Positions 9,163-17,149 of a DNA stretch of 64,000 nucleotides are shown here, piece after piece (within the stretch, counting starts at the first letter, position 1; every line of letters starts with the position of its first letter). Both the position numbers and the translations under genes were made by a program. Where the stretch lies: contig NZ_CP108464.1 in assembly GCF_036226405.1 (NCBI RefSeq), positions 2,480,001 to 2,544,000 on the forward strand, read 5' to 3'. The notes beneath the pieces were generated by a model that was not told the DNA's origin, searched no databases, and worked only from the letters and a program-made list of their open reading frames with translations. The stretch comes from Streptomyces sp. NBC_01260 (lineage in GTDB: Bacteria > Actinomycetota > Actinomycetes > Streptomycetales > Streptomycetaceae).

Positions 9163-12100
9163 TCAGATGATGAGCGGCTCGAACGGCCAGAAGGCCAGGG
9201 ACCCGGCCCGCACCGATTCGTCCGCCTCCCGGCAGGCGATGCTGAGCGGGTGGCCGGGGCCCAGCGCCTCGGTGGCCCGTGGACCGTTCGCCCCGCCCAG
9301 CGCGTGGGCCTCCTCGGTCCGCCCCGTCCTCATCCTGAGGATCGTCGCGTTCAGCGCGCACCCGATCGCCCACGGGTGCCCGGTCCCGACCGCCTCGGCC
9401 ATCAGGACGCGGGCCCGTTCGGTCTCGTAGCCCGCGGCCTCCGGATCGCCCAGGGTCCAGCGCATCAGCCCGAGGTTGCCCTCGACGCCGATCGTGTACG
9501 GGTGCCGGTCGCCCAGCATCCGCCGGTAGCCGTCCACCACCTGTTCGTGCAGCCGCAGCGCCTGCCGGGGGTCGCCCGCCTCCCGTTCCGCGCCGGCCGC
9601 GGCCGCGGTGATCAGCAGGGTCAGCGGATCGTGCTCGCCCAGGAGCCGCAGTGAGCCGTCCCTCGTCGCGGTGAGCGCCGGAAGGGCGGAATCAGCGCCC
9701 TCCAGGGCGTACTGGCAGAGCGTCAGGTGGTACTGGGCGCGCAGCGTCTGCGGGTTGTTGCCGCCCATCCGGCGCAGATGGCGTCCGGCCGTCTCCCGCA
9801 GGGCGACCTCCGCCTCCCGGTGCCGGCCGAGCAGCCGCAGGTCCATGGCGAGGTTGATCTCCGAGTACAGCGTGGCGGGTGCCTGCGGCGGCAGGACGGA
9901 CCGCCGCCGTTCCAGGGTGAGTTCGTCCTGCTCCAGTGCCTGCTGGTACCGGCCGAGCAGGCGCAGCGACACGGCGAGGTTGTTCTCCGCGTTGAGGGTC
10001 CGGGGGTCGTCCCGCCCCAGCAGCCGGCGGTCGCGGTCCCGGATCGAGACGGAGAGTTCCAAGGCCTCCTGGTAGCGGCCCAGGCCCCGCAGATCCGCGG
10101 CGAGCCCGCCGGCGGCCCGCAGGTGGTCCGGGTCCAGTTCGCCGCGCTCGGCAGCCAGGAACTCGGCGGTGGTGCGCTCCACGGCCTCGCTGGTGCGGTA
10201 GTCGCCGAGGGCGCGCAGCAGGTTGGCGTAGTGATGGCGCAGGTCCCAGATCCGGGGGTGGGCCGGGCCGAGCAGCGTCTGCCAGGATTCCATCGCGGGG
10301 GCGGCGAACCGGACGCCGCTGCCGTACTCGCCCGAAAGGTACATGTAGCGGAGGCAGTTGAGGACGAACTGTTGTACGTTCGGGTCCTCGCTGTCCAGGA
10401 CCTCGGCCCATTTGAGGTGGGGGGTGAGTGCCGCGTACTCCGGCCAGCGGCCCGGGTCTGCGGGGTCGCCCGGGTCCGCGGCGGCGAGGGCGCGGCGGGC
10501 GACGTCGGCGTAGGCGCGGCGGTCGCGTTCCGGCATGTCCTTGCGGACGATCTGGTGGACCATGCGGTGCAGGTGGATCGACGCCACGGACAGGCCGCCG
10601 TCGGAGTCCTGGAACTCCAGCCACACCACCGAGTACTGGCGCAGCTGCCTGATCGCCCTGTTCCACAGGAGCGGGTCGTTCATCAGGCCGGAGAGCCGCT
10701 CGGGCAGCCCGCCCGGAGGCATGTCCCTCAGCAGCCGTACGGGGATGGAGCCGGGTGCGAAGAAGCCGCACAGGCGGAGCAGGTCGACGGACTCGGGGAC
10801 GGTGTCCCTGAGCTTGTTCAGCAGTATCGACCAGGCGGTCCGGAAGGTGAGCGGGAAGTCGGCGGAGACCTTGACGACGTCCTGGTCGATGCCGCCACCG
10901 AGGAGCTCGATGTACTCCTCGACCGACATGTCGGAGTCGTTCAGCCAGCCCGCGGTCTGGTCGAGCAGCAGCGGCAGGTCCTCCAGCCCCTCGGCGAGCC
11001 GGTCGGCCTCGGTACGGGTGAGGCGCGGGGCCCGGCGGAGGATGAAGGCGACCGATTCGTCACGGTCGTAGACCGGCACCTCGACCAGGTCGCTGTTGTG
11101 GTCACCCCACTCGGGGTTGCGGGACGTGATCAGGACATGACCGGGGCCCGTCGGCACCAGGTCCCAGATCTGCTCCGGCTCGTCCGCACCGTCCAGAACC
11201 AGCAGCCAGTGGGAGTGCGGATCGCCGCGGCGCAGCGAGTCACGCACCGCGCGCAGCCGTTCGCCGTACTCGGCACCGGTCGACAGACCCAGCTCCGGGG
11301 CGAGTTCGGCGAGCTTCTGACGGTAGAGGGCACGCCGGTCGGCGGGCACCCACCACACCACGTCGTACTCGAAGCCGAACCGGTGGACATACTCGGCGGC
11401 CAGCTGCGTCTTGCCCACCCCCGGCATCCCGGACAGGGTGACGACGGCGCCGGGCCCGCCCGTGTGGAACGCCTCGCAGAGGCCGCCCAGCAACTCCTCG
11501 CGGCCGGTGAAGCGGGTGTTGCGGCGCGGCACCCCGCCCCACACCTCAGGGGTGTGGGCCGGGTGGTGGGGACCTGGCCTGGCGGCGACGTCCTCGGGCA
11601 GCGGACCGGTGGGCAGCCCCAGGCGGACGAGCAGCCGGTGCTCGGCGTCGTCGGCACCGGCGCCGTACAGCTCCAGCGGGTCCAGCAGGGAGACCGCGCC
11701 TCCCAGCGGGGTGGAGTGCGTGAACCAGATCGCCGCGAACCGGTCCCGGTCGGGGCCGACGACCTCGTGCAGGGCCCGGTCCCACGCGTCGGGGCCGTGG
11801 CCACCGAGCTGGACGTAGCGGCGGCTGAGCAGCAGCAGGATCCGGCCTCGGGAGCGTGCCAGCTCGCGCAGCCCGTCCGTCGGCGAGACGCCCGCCGGGG
11901 GGTCCCAGCGCTGTTGGCGGACCGTCACCCCGCGCCGCTCCAGGCGGTCCGCGGTCCACGCCGCCCAGGCCCGGTCGGTGTCGGCGAAACTGAGGGTGAC
12001 CGCGGTGTCGGTCCCGGCCGGCGGTGCGGTGTTCCCGGACCCGTCGGGGTCCGCGCCGGGCCCCGGCAGCCACCGGCCGGGCGGGCGGACCCGGCTGCCG

Positions 12101-12492
12101 TCCGGGTCTGCGGACTCCTGGATGCGGCAGTGCAGTTCGTCCCTGCGGACCGGTGCGCCCCACTGGTTGGAGATGGTCAGCCGCAGCACGGCGGGCCCGG
12201 TCGCGGTGCCCGCGGTGACGAGGAACCTCGCCGGGCCGTACGTACCGCCGAAGCGGTGCAGTACGAGTCCCGGGTCGTCGAGCACCTCACAGACGAAGTG
12301 CGGGGCGCCGTCCAGGGAGACGCTGAAGGCGAGCTCCTCCTCCTCGTACGGCCAGGCCTCGCTGTCCTCCTCGTTGCGGGCGTTCAGCGGGCCGCGCAGG
12401 TCGACGCCGACACACTGGACGGCCCCGGGGCCGACCTCGCGCAGCCAGCCCACGACGGGTTCGATCAGCAGTGGCCGCTCGTCACCGTTCAT
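9163..12492 (-). CDS. fxsT: TIR-like / NB-ARC / tetratricopeptide protein of the FxSxx-COOH system (copy 1)
   Basis: This 1109-residue STAND-type protein has four parts. Residues 1-165 are a beta-rich domain not found in copy 2. About 175-310 is a TIR-like domain (VTLSFADTDRAWAAW, then WDPPAGVSPTDGL). About 335-640 is an NB-ARC ATPase with P-loop GMPGVGKTQ near 355-363 and Walker B WLLVLDGADEP. The rest is a long array of tetratricopeptide repeats ending FWPFEPLII. STAND proteins are ATP-driven sensors that oligomerise on ligand binding. It is the last gene of the minus-strand island and overlaps the CHAT gene by 11 bases. The NB-ARC part is almost identical in DNA to the copy at 17150-20143. 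Confidence 0.85.
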   Translation of the reverse strand: MNGDERPLLIEPVVGWLREVGPGAVQCVGVDLRGPLNARNEEDSEAWPYEEEELAFSVSLDGAPHFVCEVLDDPGLVLHRFGGTYGPARFLVTAGTATGPAVLRLTISNQWGAPVRRDELHCRIQESADPDGSRVRPPGRWLPGPGADPDGSGNTAPPAGTDTAVTLSFADTDRAWAAWTADRLERRGVTVRQQRWDPPAGVSPTDGLRELARSRGRILLLLSRRYVQLGGHGPDAWDRALHEVVGPDRDRFAAIWFTHSTPLGGAVSLLDPLELYGAGADDAEHRLLVRLGLPTGPLPEDVAARPGPHHPAHTPEVWGGVPRRNTRFTGREELLGGLCEAFHTGGPGAVVTLSGMPGVGKTQLAAEYVHRFGFEYDVVWWVPADRRALYRQKLAELAPELGLSTGAEYGERLRAVRDSLRRGDPHSHWLLVLDGADEPEQIWDLVPTGPGHVLITSRNPEWGDHNSDLVEVPVYDRDESVAFILRRAPRLTRTEADRLAEGLEDLPLLLDQTAGWLNDSDMSVEEYIELLGGGIDQDVVKVSADFPLTFRTAWSILLNKLRDTVPESVDLLRLCGFFAPGSIPVRLLRDMPPGGLPERLSGLMNDPLLWNRAIRQLRQYSVVWLEFQDSDGGLSVASIHLHRMVHQIVRKDMPERDRRAYADVARRALAAADPGDPADPGRWPEYAALTPHLKWAEVLDSEDPNVQQFVLNCLRYMYLSGEYGSGVRFAAPAMESWQTLLGPAHPRIWDLRHHYANLLRALGDYRTSEAVERTTAEFLAAERGELDPDHLRAAGGLAADLRGLGRYQEALELSVSIRDRDRRLLGRDDPRTLNAENNLAVSLRLLGRYQQALEQDELTLERRRSVLPPQAPATLYSEINLAMDLRLLGRHREAEVALRETAGRHLRRMGGNNPQTLRAQYHLTLCQYALEGADSALPALTATRDGSLRLLGEHDPLTLLITAAAAGAEREAGDPRQALRLHEQVVDGYRRMLGDRHPYTIGVEGNLGLMRWTLGDPEAAGYETERARVLMAEAVGTGHPWAIGCALNATILRMRTGRTEEAHALGGANGPRATEALGPGHPLSIACREADESVRAGSLAFWPFEPLII
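10640..11560. repeat. Near-identical direct repeat in the NB-ARC region, copy 1
   Basis: About 920 bases here match 18738-19661 with only scattered substitutions and one 3-base indel, while flanking TIR and TPR sequence has diverged strongly. The block covers the C-terminal part of the NB-ARC domain through the P-loop. This pattern fits gene conversion or strong constraint on this domain, and the two copies are in direct orientation about 8.1 kb apart. Confidence 0.85.
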
Positions 12493-13783
12493 GCTCGGCC
12501 TCCTCCCGTGCGCGCGGGCCGTCCGCGTACCGGCCGGTGAGGTGAAGCGTGCTGAGCGGGTGCCCGTAGTACTGGAACATCAGGCTGTAGAGCAGCCGCA
12601 GGGCGTTGCGCTGCCCCCGCTCGTCGAACGTGCCGTCGTCCCGGACCATCAGCGGAATCCCGCCCTCGGCGAGAAAGGTCTCGTGGGCCGCTGCCCGGAA
12701 GGCCCGCAGCGCGCGGGCCACCGGCCGGTCCGGGTCGGCGGTCACCGTCTCGACGAGCCGGCGGATCAGCTCGCGGGCCTCGGCGTCGCCGACCTTCCCC
12801 GCGGTGACGATGCAGCCGCCCGCCCCGTTACCGAGGAAGACCTCCGTGAAGCCCCGCAGATACTGCCGGCCGTCCCCGTCGTGGTCGAGGAAGCGGCCGG
12901 AGTGGCAGGCGTTGAGACAGACCAGCGAACCGTCCCGGCCGAGCAGGCGCATGCCGTGGTCGTGGTACTCCGCCCAGGTCACGTCCGCCAGGGTGAGGTT
13001 GCTGAGCTCCTGGTCGAAGGTTCCGTGGCAGCCCATGTAGACCAGGCCGGTCGGGTCGGCGGCGGTCTCGTCGAGGCTTCTCAGGAAGGACACGATGCCG
13101 GAGTGCGGCCGGTGTCGGTAGCCGCGGAAGACGTCCCGGTCGGCGCCCATGTCCGGGTGGAAGTAGCCGAGCACCGCACCGGCCGGGGCCGCGACATCGG
13201 TCGGGAAGTCGTCGCCGCCGCGGACCGCGTCGAACCAGCGCGCCAGGTCGACGAGCATCCCGAGCATTCCGCCGGGAAGTCCCGCCTCCGGAACCGGTGG
13301 CAGGGTGAGTGCCTCCCAGGGCAGATCGAAGCCGGTCTGGTCGAGTATCACCAGCTGAAGGGCGTCGCCGTGGACCTGCCGGCACCGGTTGATCCAGCCG
13401 GTCAACGGGCCCTGGTTCAGCGACCAGCGGCGGATCGAGCGGAGCAGCTCCGACGGCGGTTCGCCGCCCGGCCGGGCGTTGCCGAGGCTGATCGCCGCCG
13501 GGCGCCGCTGGCCGCCGCCCGAGGTGTACGGGAGCGGCGGGACGCCGCGGCACCAGGCCTCGAAGCCGAACGCCTCCGGCAGGCCCGGTGAGGGGCGCCG
13601 TCGCCGCACCCTGATGCGGGCGTACATCGTGTCGGGCGCCTGTTTGGCGTCGACGGCGACCGCGCCGAGTCCCAGCGGAGTGCCGGTACTCGCGCCGGCC
13701 GGCACGGCGGTCCGTGGGGCGGGCAGCACCTGTCCGGCCCGTCGCCCGAGGCGCCGGATCACGTCGAGGGCGTCATCGCGCAC
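12482..13783 (-). CDS. CHAT-domain protease
   Basis: The 433-residue protein has a C-terminal CHAT (caspase HetF associated with TPRs) domain: His253 in VYMGCHGTF and Cys293 in CLNACHSG form the expected catalytic dyad. The region before it (about 60-200) contains LVILDQTGFDLPWEAL, the usual entry into the CHAT fold. CHAT proteases are effectors in bacterial conflict systems, cleaving partner proteins when activated. It overlaps both neighbours (11 bases with the vWA gene upstream, 11 with the TPR gene downstream), so it is translated with them. Its target is unknown; the NB-ARC/TPR proteins are candidate activators. Confidence 0.85.
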   Translation of the reverse strand: MRDDALDVIRRLGRRAGQVLPAPRTAVPAGASTGTPLGLGAVAVDAKQAPDTMYARIRVRRRRPSPGLPEAFGFEAWCRGVPPLPYTSGGGQRRPAAISLGNARPGGEPPSELLRSIRRWSLNQGPLTGWINRCRQVHGDALQLVILDQTGFDLPWEALTLPPVPEAGLPGGMLGMLVDLARWFDAVRGGDDFPTDVAAPAGAVLGYFHPDMGADRDVFRGYRHRPHSGIVSFLRSLDETAADPTGLVYMGCHGTFDQELSNLTLADVTWAEYHDHGMRLLGRDGSLVCLNACHSGRFLDHDGDGRQYLRGFTEVFLGNGAGGCIVTAGKVGDAEARELIRRLVETVTADPDRPVARALRAFRAAAHETFLAEGGIPLMVRDDGTFDERGQRNALRLLYSLMFQYYGHPLSTLHLTGRYADGPRAREEAEHER

Positions 13784-15713
13784 GGCTCGCCCCCTCGTCG
13801 TCGGCCTCCGCCGCGATCACGCTGCCGCCGAGTGCCTCCGCGAGTTCGGCGGGCAGCGCGGTGTACGGCCGCCGCCCCGGGTCGATCACCACGCTGTGCA
13901 GCCGGGCAGGGCTCAGGGCGCCGATCCGTTCCGCGGCCCGCACCGCGTCCGTCGTCCCGGTCCGTCCCGCCGGACCGGGGCCCAGGCGTCCGGTACGGCC
14001 CGCGGCCAGCGGCACATTGCCCCGCCCGTCGGTCACGACGACGAGCAGGGCCTCGACGAGTCCGGCGCGGTGGTGCCGGAAGGCCCGGCGCAGGGCGCTG
14101 CCGGCCTGGTCGAGGCCGTGGGCGAGCGGGGTGGCGCGGCCGGCCGGCCTGGCGAGTGCGGCGGCGATCCTCGGGTCCCTGGTGGACCGGGCGGAGAACG
14201 ACCCGGCCCGCAGCTCGTTCGCCGCTCCCCGGGCACCCACCTCGACGACATGGACGGCGGCCCGGGTGACATAGGCCCACTGCAGGAAGGGTTCGAGCGC
14301 CGGGTTCCAGTCCCAGTCCCCGCGGCAGGTGTGGTCGAGTACGAGGGTGAGCGTCCGGACGGGTTCGGGTGCCCGGACGTAGCCGCGCAGGTCCTGCGGG
14401 ACGATCACGAGCCGGCCCCGGCCGCCGCGTATCGCCCGGTACTTCGCGGCCTCCATCGCGGTACGGACCGGGGCGAGGTCCCACAGGTCGCGGGCCCGCC
14501 GCACCCCGACGACGGCGCCTCGGGAGGCACGGGCGCCCCCGGCCCGGCGGGCGGGTATCCGCAGCGTGGCCCCGCCGGGCCCCGGACCCGCGGTGTCCTC
14601 CGGGTACGGGGAGAAGGGACCCGGCCGGTCGCCCCGGACCGGGGCCGGGCCGAGGGAGACTGCGGTCTCCGGTTCCTGGACGAACGAGCCTGCCTCTAAG
14701 GGCCGTTCAGGGGCGGGGCGGGCGTCCGGAGGCGGACGGTCCGGGCCGGGTCCGGGAGGCCGCGGGGGCTCGTGGTCCGGGGCGGGCTCGGGCGGTGCCG
14801 ACGGGCGGTGGACCGTGCGGAGGCGGATCAGCCGGGCGGCCCGGCCGACGTGGGCGGCGGTGACGTGGGCGCCGGCGATGTTCCCGGCGGCGACGTGGAG
14901 CGGGGCGTCGTCGGCGGTACCGGGGCCGGGGGGTGTCTGCTCGGCACCGTCCAGCCGGGCCAGGGCGCGTGCGATGCGGCCGAGTGCGAGGGCTCTGCGG
15001 TGTCCGAGTCCCTCCTGGTCGTCCAGGTGCTCCAGCACCGACGCGGCGAACCCGTCGGTGAGCGGGGCGGGCGGCCGCGGGGTGCGCGGGCTCAGCGCGG
15101 TGGCCCAGGCGGCGGGGAGCGGGCCGAGCGGGTCGGGGCCCGGCAGGGGCCGCAGACCGGGAACGCCGAGCCGGACCGGGAAGCGGTCCAGGAGGTGCGG
15201 TGAGAGGTGCGCGGCATCCTCGGCCCGGCAGAACGCCAGCCACCGGGCGCGGGGCGTCCAGCTGCGGCGGATGCCGGAGTGTTCGAGGGTGGCGGTGTCC
15301 GCGCCGAGGAGCTGGACGGCGGCCCGCATCCCCGGAACGCTCAGCCGGGCCAGGTCGGGCACGACGACGAGCGGCGGGCGGGCCGCCGTCTCGGCCAGCG
15401 GTCCGGGCCCGAGGGTGAACTCGATCCCGCCCGCGCCCCGCCGCACCAGGGGCCGCAACCACAGGTCCTCGTCGGCGGTCGCCGCGTCGAGCGTCGTGCG
15501 GGGCACCCCGGTCCCCGGCGGCAGGCCACCGGCCACGCCGAGCACCTCGGCGAACACCGTGGCCACGGCGGGGACATGCTCCGGGGGCAGGTCGAAGAGC
15601 AGGACACCCGTGAGTGCCGGTTCCAGCGCGGAGCAGACGAGCGCGGTCAGCAGCCGGTGGGAGGCATCGTCCCGTTCCCCCGGGTCCTGGGTCCGCGTCG
15701 GCCGGGCGGACAC
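13773..15713 (-). CDS. ChlD-like protein: degenerate AAA region, Pro-rich linker, vWA domain
   Basis: The 646-residue product resembles the D subunit of magnesium chelatase. The N-terminal part has a decayed P-loop region (GVLLFDLPPEHVPAVATVFA) and a decayed Walker B (LVVVPDLARLSV). A proline-rich linker spans about 300-360. The C-terminal vWA domain has LVLDHTCRGDW in place of a DxSxS metal site and the typical LLVVVTDGRGNVPLA. It probably works as the partner of the ChlI-like ATPase encoded just upstream, as in other MoxR/vWA chaperone pairs. GTG 15713 is chosen because it lies 4 bases after the ATPase stop; the frame is open further upstream only by chance. There are no tetrapyrrole genes here. 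Confidence 0.75.
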   Translation of the reverse strand: MSARPTRTQDPGERDDASHRLLTALVCSALEPALTGVLLFDLPPEHVPAVATVFAEVLGVAGGLPPGTGVPRTTLDAATADEDLWLRPLVRRGAGGIEFTLGPGPLAETAARPPLVVVPDLARLSVPGMRAAVQLLGADTATLEHSGIRRSWTPRARWLAFCRAEDAAHLSPHLLDRFPVRLGVPGLRPLPGPDPLGPLPAAWATALSPRTPRPPAPLTDGFAASVLEHLDDQEGLGHRRALALGRIARALARLDGAEQTPPGPGTADDAPLHVAAGNIAGAHVTAAHVGRAARLIRLRTVHRPSAPPEPAPDHEPPRPPGPGPDRPPPDARPAPERPLEAGSFVQEPETAVSLGPAPVRGDRPGPFSPYPEDTAGPGPGGATLRIPARRAGGARASRGAVVGVRRARDLWDLAPVRTAMEAAKYRAIRGGRGRLVIVPQDLRGYVRAPEPVRTLTLVLDHTCRGDWDWNPALEPFLQWAYVTRAAVHVVEVGARGAANELRAGSFSARSTRDPRIAAALARPAGRATPLAHGLDQAGSALRRAFRHHRAGLVEALLVVVTDGRGNVPLAAGRTGRLGPGPAGRTGTTDAVRAAERIGALSPARLHSVVIDPGRRPYTALPAELAEALGGSVIAAEADDEGASRAR

Positions 15714-15717
15714 GCGC

Positions 15718-16656
15718 TCAGCCGAACAGGCCGGCGAGGACGGCGTACTCCTCCGGCCCCCAGGCGAACTCCGCGCCGTGGGCGGATTCGGGCCTGCGGT
15801 GCCGCAGCGCGAGCGGCAGCACCCGGTGCACGTGCCGGGGCTCCACCCGCCGCGCCGACTCCCTGGCGGCCAGCGCGCGGGCGGCCTTGGCCACCAGGAG
15901 GTCGCCGCGTTGCCCGACGGCGCCGGACAGGGCGGCCGCCTCGGCACAGAGCCTGCTGACGTCCTCCTCCAGCCGGACCTCCGTCAGCCGCTCGCGGGCC
16001 GCCAGCAGCCGCTCGCGCAGCCGCCCGTTCTCCTCATGGGCGGCCCGCAGCCAGGCGGAGTCCACGGCTTCGAGCTCTTCCTCGAAGGTGAGCACGATGG
16101 TGATCATCCGGTGGCGCTCCTCGATGTCCAGCTCGGCCGCCGTGACCATGAGCCCGAAGCGGTCGAGCAGTTGGGCGCGCAGACTGCCCTCCTCCGGATT
16201 CATCGTGCCGACGAGCCCGAAGGAGACATGGGTCTCGGTGTCGATGCCCTCGCGCTGCACGGACAGCACCCCGGTGGAGACCACGTCCAGGATGATGTTG
16301 ACGATGTGGTCGTCGAGGAGGTTGACCTCGTCGACGTACAACATCCCCTTGGCATGGGCCTCTTCGAGCAGCCCGGCCTGTCGCCTGGCCTCGCCGCGCA
16401 TCAGCGCGTCCAGCTCCCAGCCACCGAGCACCCGGTCGTCGGTCGCGTTGATCGGCAGGGTGACGGGCAGCCTGCCGCCGGTCATCAGCGCGAAGGCGCG
16501 GACGACGGTGGACTTGGCCGTGCCGCGCTGTCCCGCGATCAGTACGCCGCCGATGCCCGGGGCGATGAAGTTCAGCTCCAGGGCGAGCTTCAGCTCGTCC
16601 TGCCCGACGACGCGGCTGTACGGGAGGATCGGGACCGCCCGCGCCGGCTCGCTCAT
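15718..16656 (-). CDS. ChlI/MoxR-like AAA+ ATPase
   Basis: This 312-residue AAA+ protein has P-loop GQRGTAKST at about 42-50, Walker B MLYVDEVNLLDDH and sensor-type GLVGTMNPEEG, all as in magnesium-chelatase I subunits. A helical lid domain follows. In conflict islands such ATPases remodel partner proteins together with a vWA protein, here the next gene. It is translationally coupled to the small upstream gene (ATGA at 16653-16656) and to the vWA gene (4-base gap). Metal chelatase function is unlikely because the large ChlH subunit is absent. Confidence 0.85.
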   Translation of the reverse strand: MSEPARAVPILPYSRVVGQDELKLALELNFIAPGIGGVLIAGQRGTAKSTVVRAFALMTGGRLPVTLPINATDDRVLGGWELDALMRGEARRQAGLLEEAHAKGMLYVDEVNLLDDHIVNIILDVVSTGVLSVQREGIDTETHVSFGLVGTMNPEEGSLRAQLLDRFGLMVTAAELDIEERHRMITIVLTFEEELEAVDSAWLRAAHEENGRLRERLLAARERLTEVRLEEDVSRLCAEAAALSGAVGQRGDLLVAKAARALAARESARRVEPRHVHRVLPLALRHRRPESAHGAEFAWGPEEYAVLAGLFG

Positions 16657-17066
16657 GAAGGCGTCACCGTGGTGGTGGCCCGCTCCTCGCGTCCCGGCTG
16701 CCAGCGGAAGGTGACCTGGATCTGCGCCTCCGCACCGGCCTTCACGACGGCCGCCATCCCGGCCTCGAAGGTGATGCCGACCTGGAGCTCGATCTCGTCG
16801 GGCCGCAGCCCCTGCCCCAGGTCACCGAGCCTGCGCATGGCCTGGGAGGCGCACCGGCGTGCGAGGTCGAGGCCGTCCCCGTACAGATCGCCCGCCGTGC
16901 CCAGAGCGCGTCGGGCGGCGCCCGCGGCGTCCCGGGTCTCCTCGCTGTCGTACAGCGAGTCCACATCGGTGGCGGGCATCCCGGCCCGGGTGTACGCCTC
17001 GGCGTCCACCACGACCGGGATCGGACCGTCCTCCCCTGGTGCCACACCACCCACAACGACCGTCAT
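16653..17066 (-). CDS. Trypsin-co-occurring domain protein (CU044_2847-like), copy 2
   Basis: The 137-residue protein has a short N-terminal strand region (PIPVVVDAEAY), a helical middle, and a C-terminal ELQVGITFEAG, then VTFRWQ pattern matching the small domain that accompanies trypsin-like proteases in actinobacterial conflict loci. A relative sits at 30173-30751 next to the protease gene. It is likely an adaptor or regulator, not an enzyme. ATG 17066 follows AGGGGGCGCGC. The stop overlaps the ATPase start by 4 bases. Assignment rests on pattern resemblance and context. Confidence 0.65.
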   Translation of the reverse strand: MTVVVGGVAPGEDGPIPVVVDAEAYTRAGMPATDVDSLYDSEETRDAAGAARRALGTAGDLYGDGLDLARRCASQAMRRLGDLGQGLRPDEIELQVGITFEAGMAAVVKAGAEAQIQVTFRWQPGREERATTTVTPS

Positions 17067-17149
17067 GCGCGCCCCCTGAATGACCAACCGGCTGGTTTCA
17101 CAAGGTTACTGACGGACACTCATGTCCCGCATGGGTTCCGGGCAGGTGC

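Noticed and set aside
13773-16656. Reading the ChlI/ChlD-like pair as magnesium or cobalt chelatase.
   Set aside because: No large chelatase subunit or tetrapyrrole gene, a degenerate D subunit, and an island context of proteases and NB-ARC proteins.
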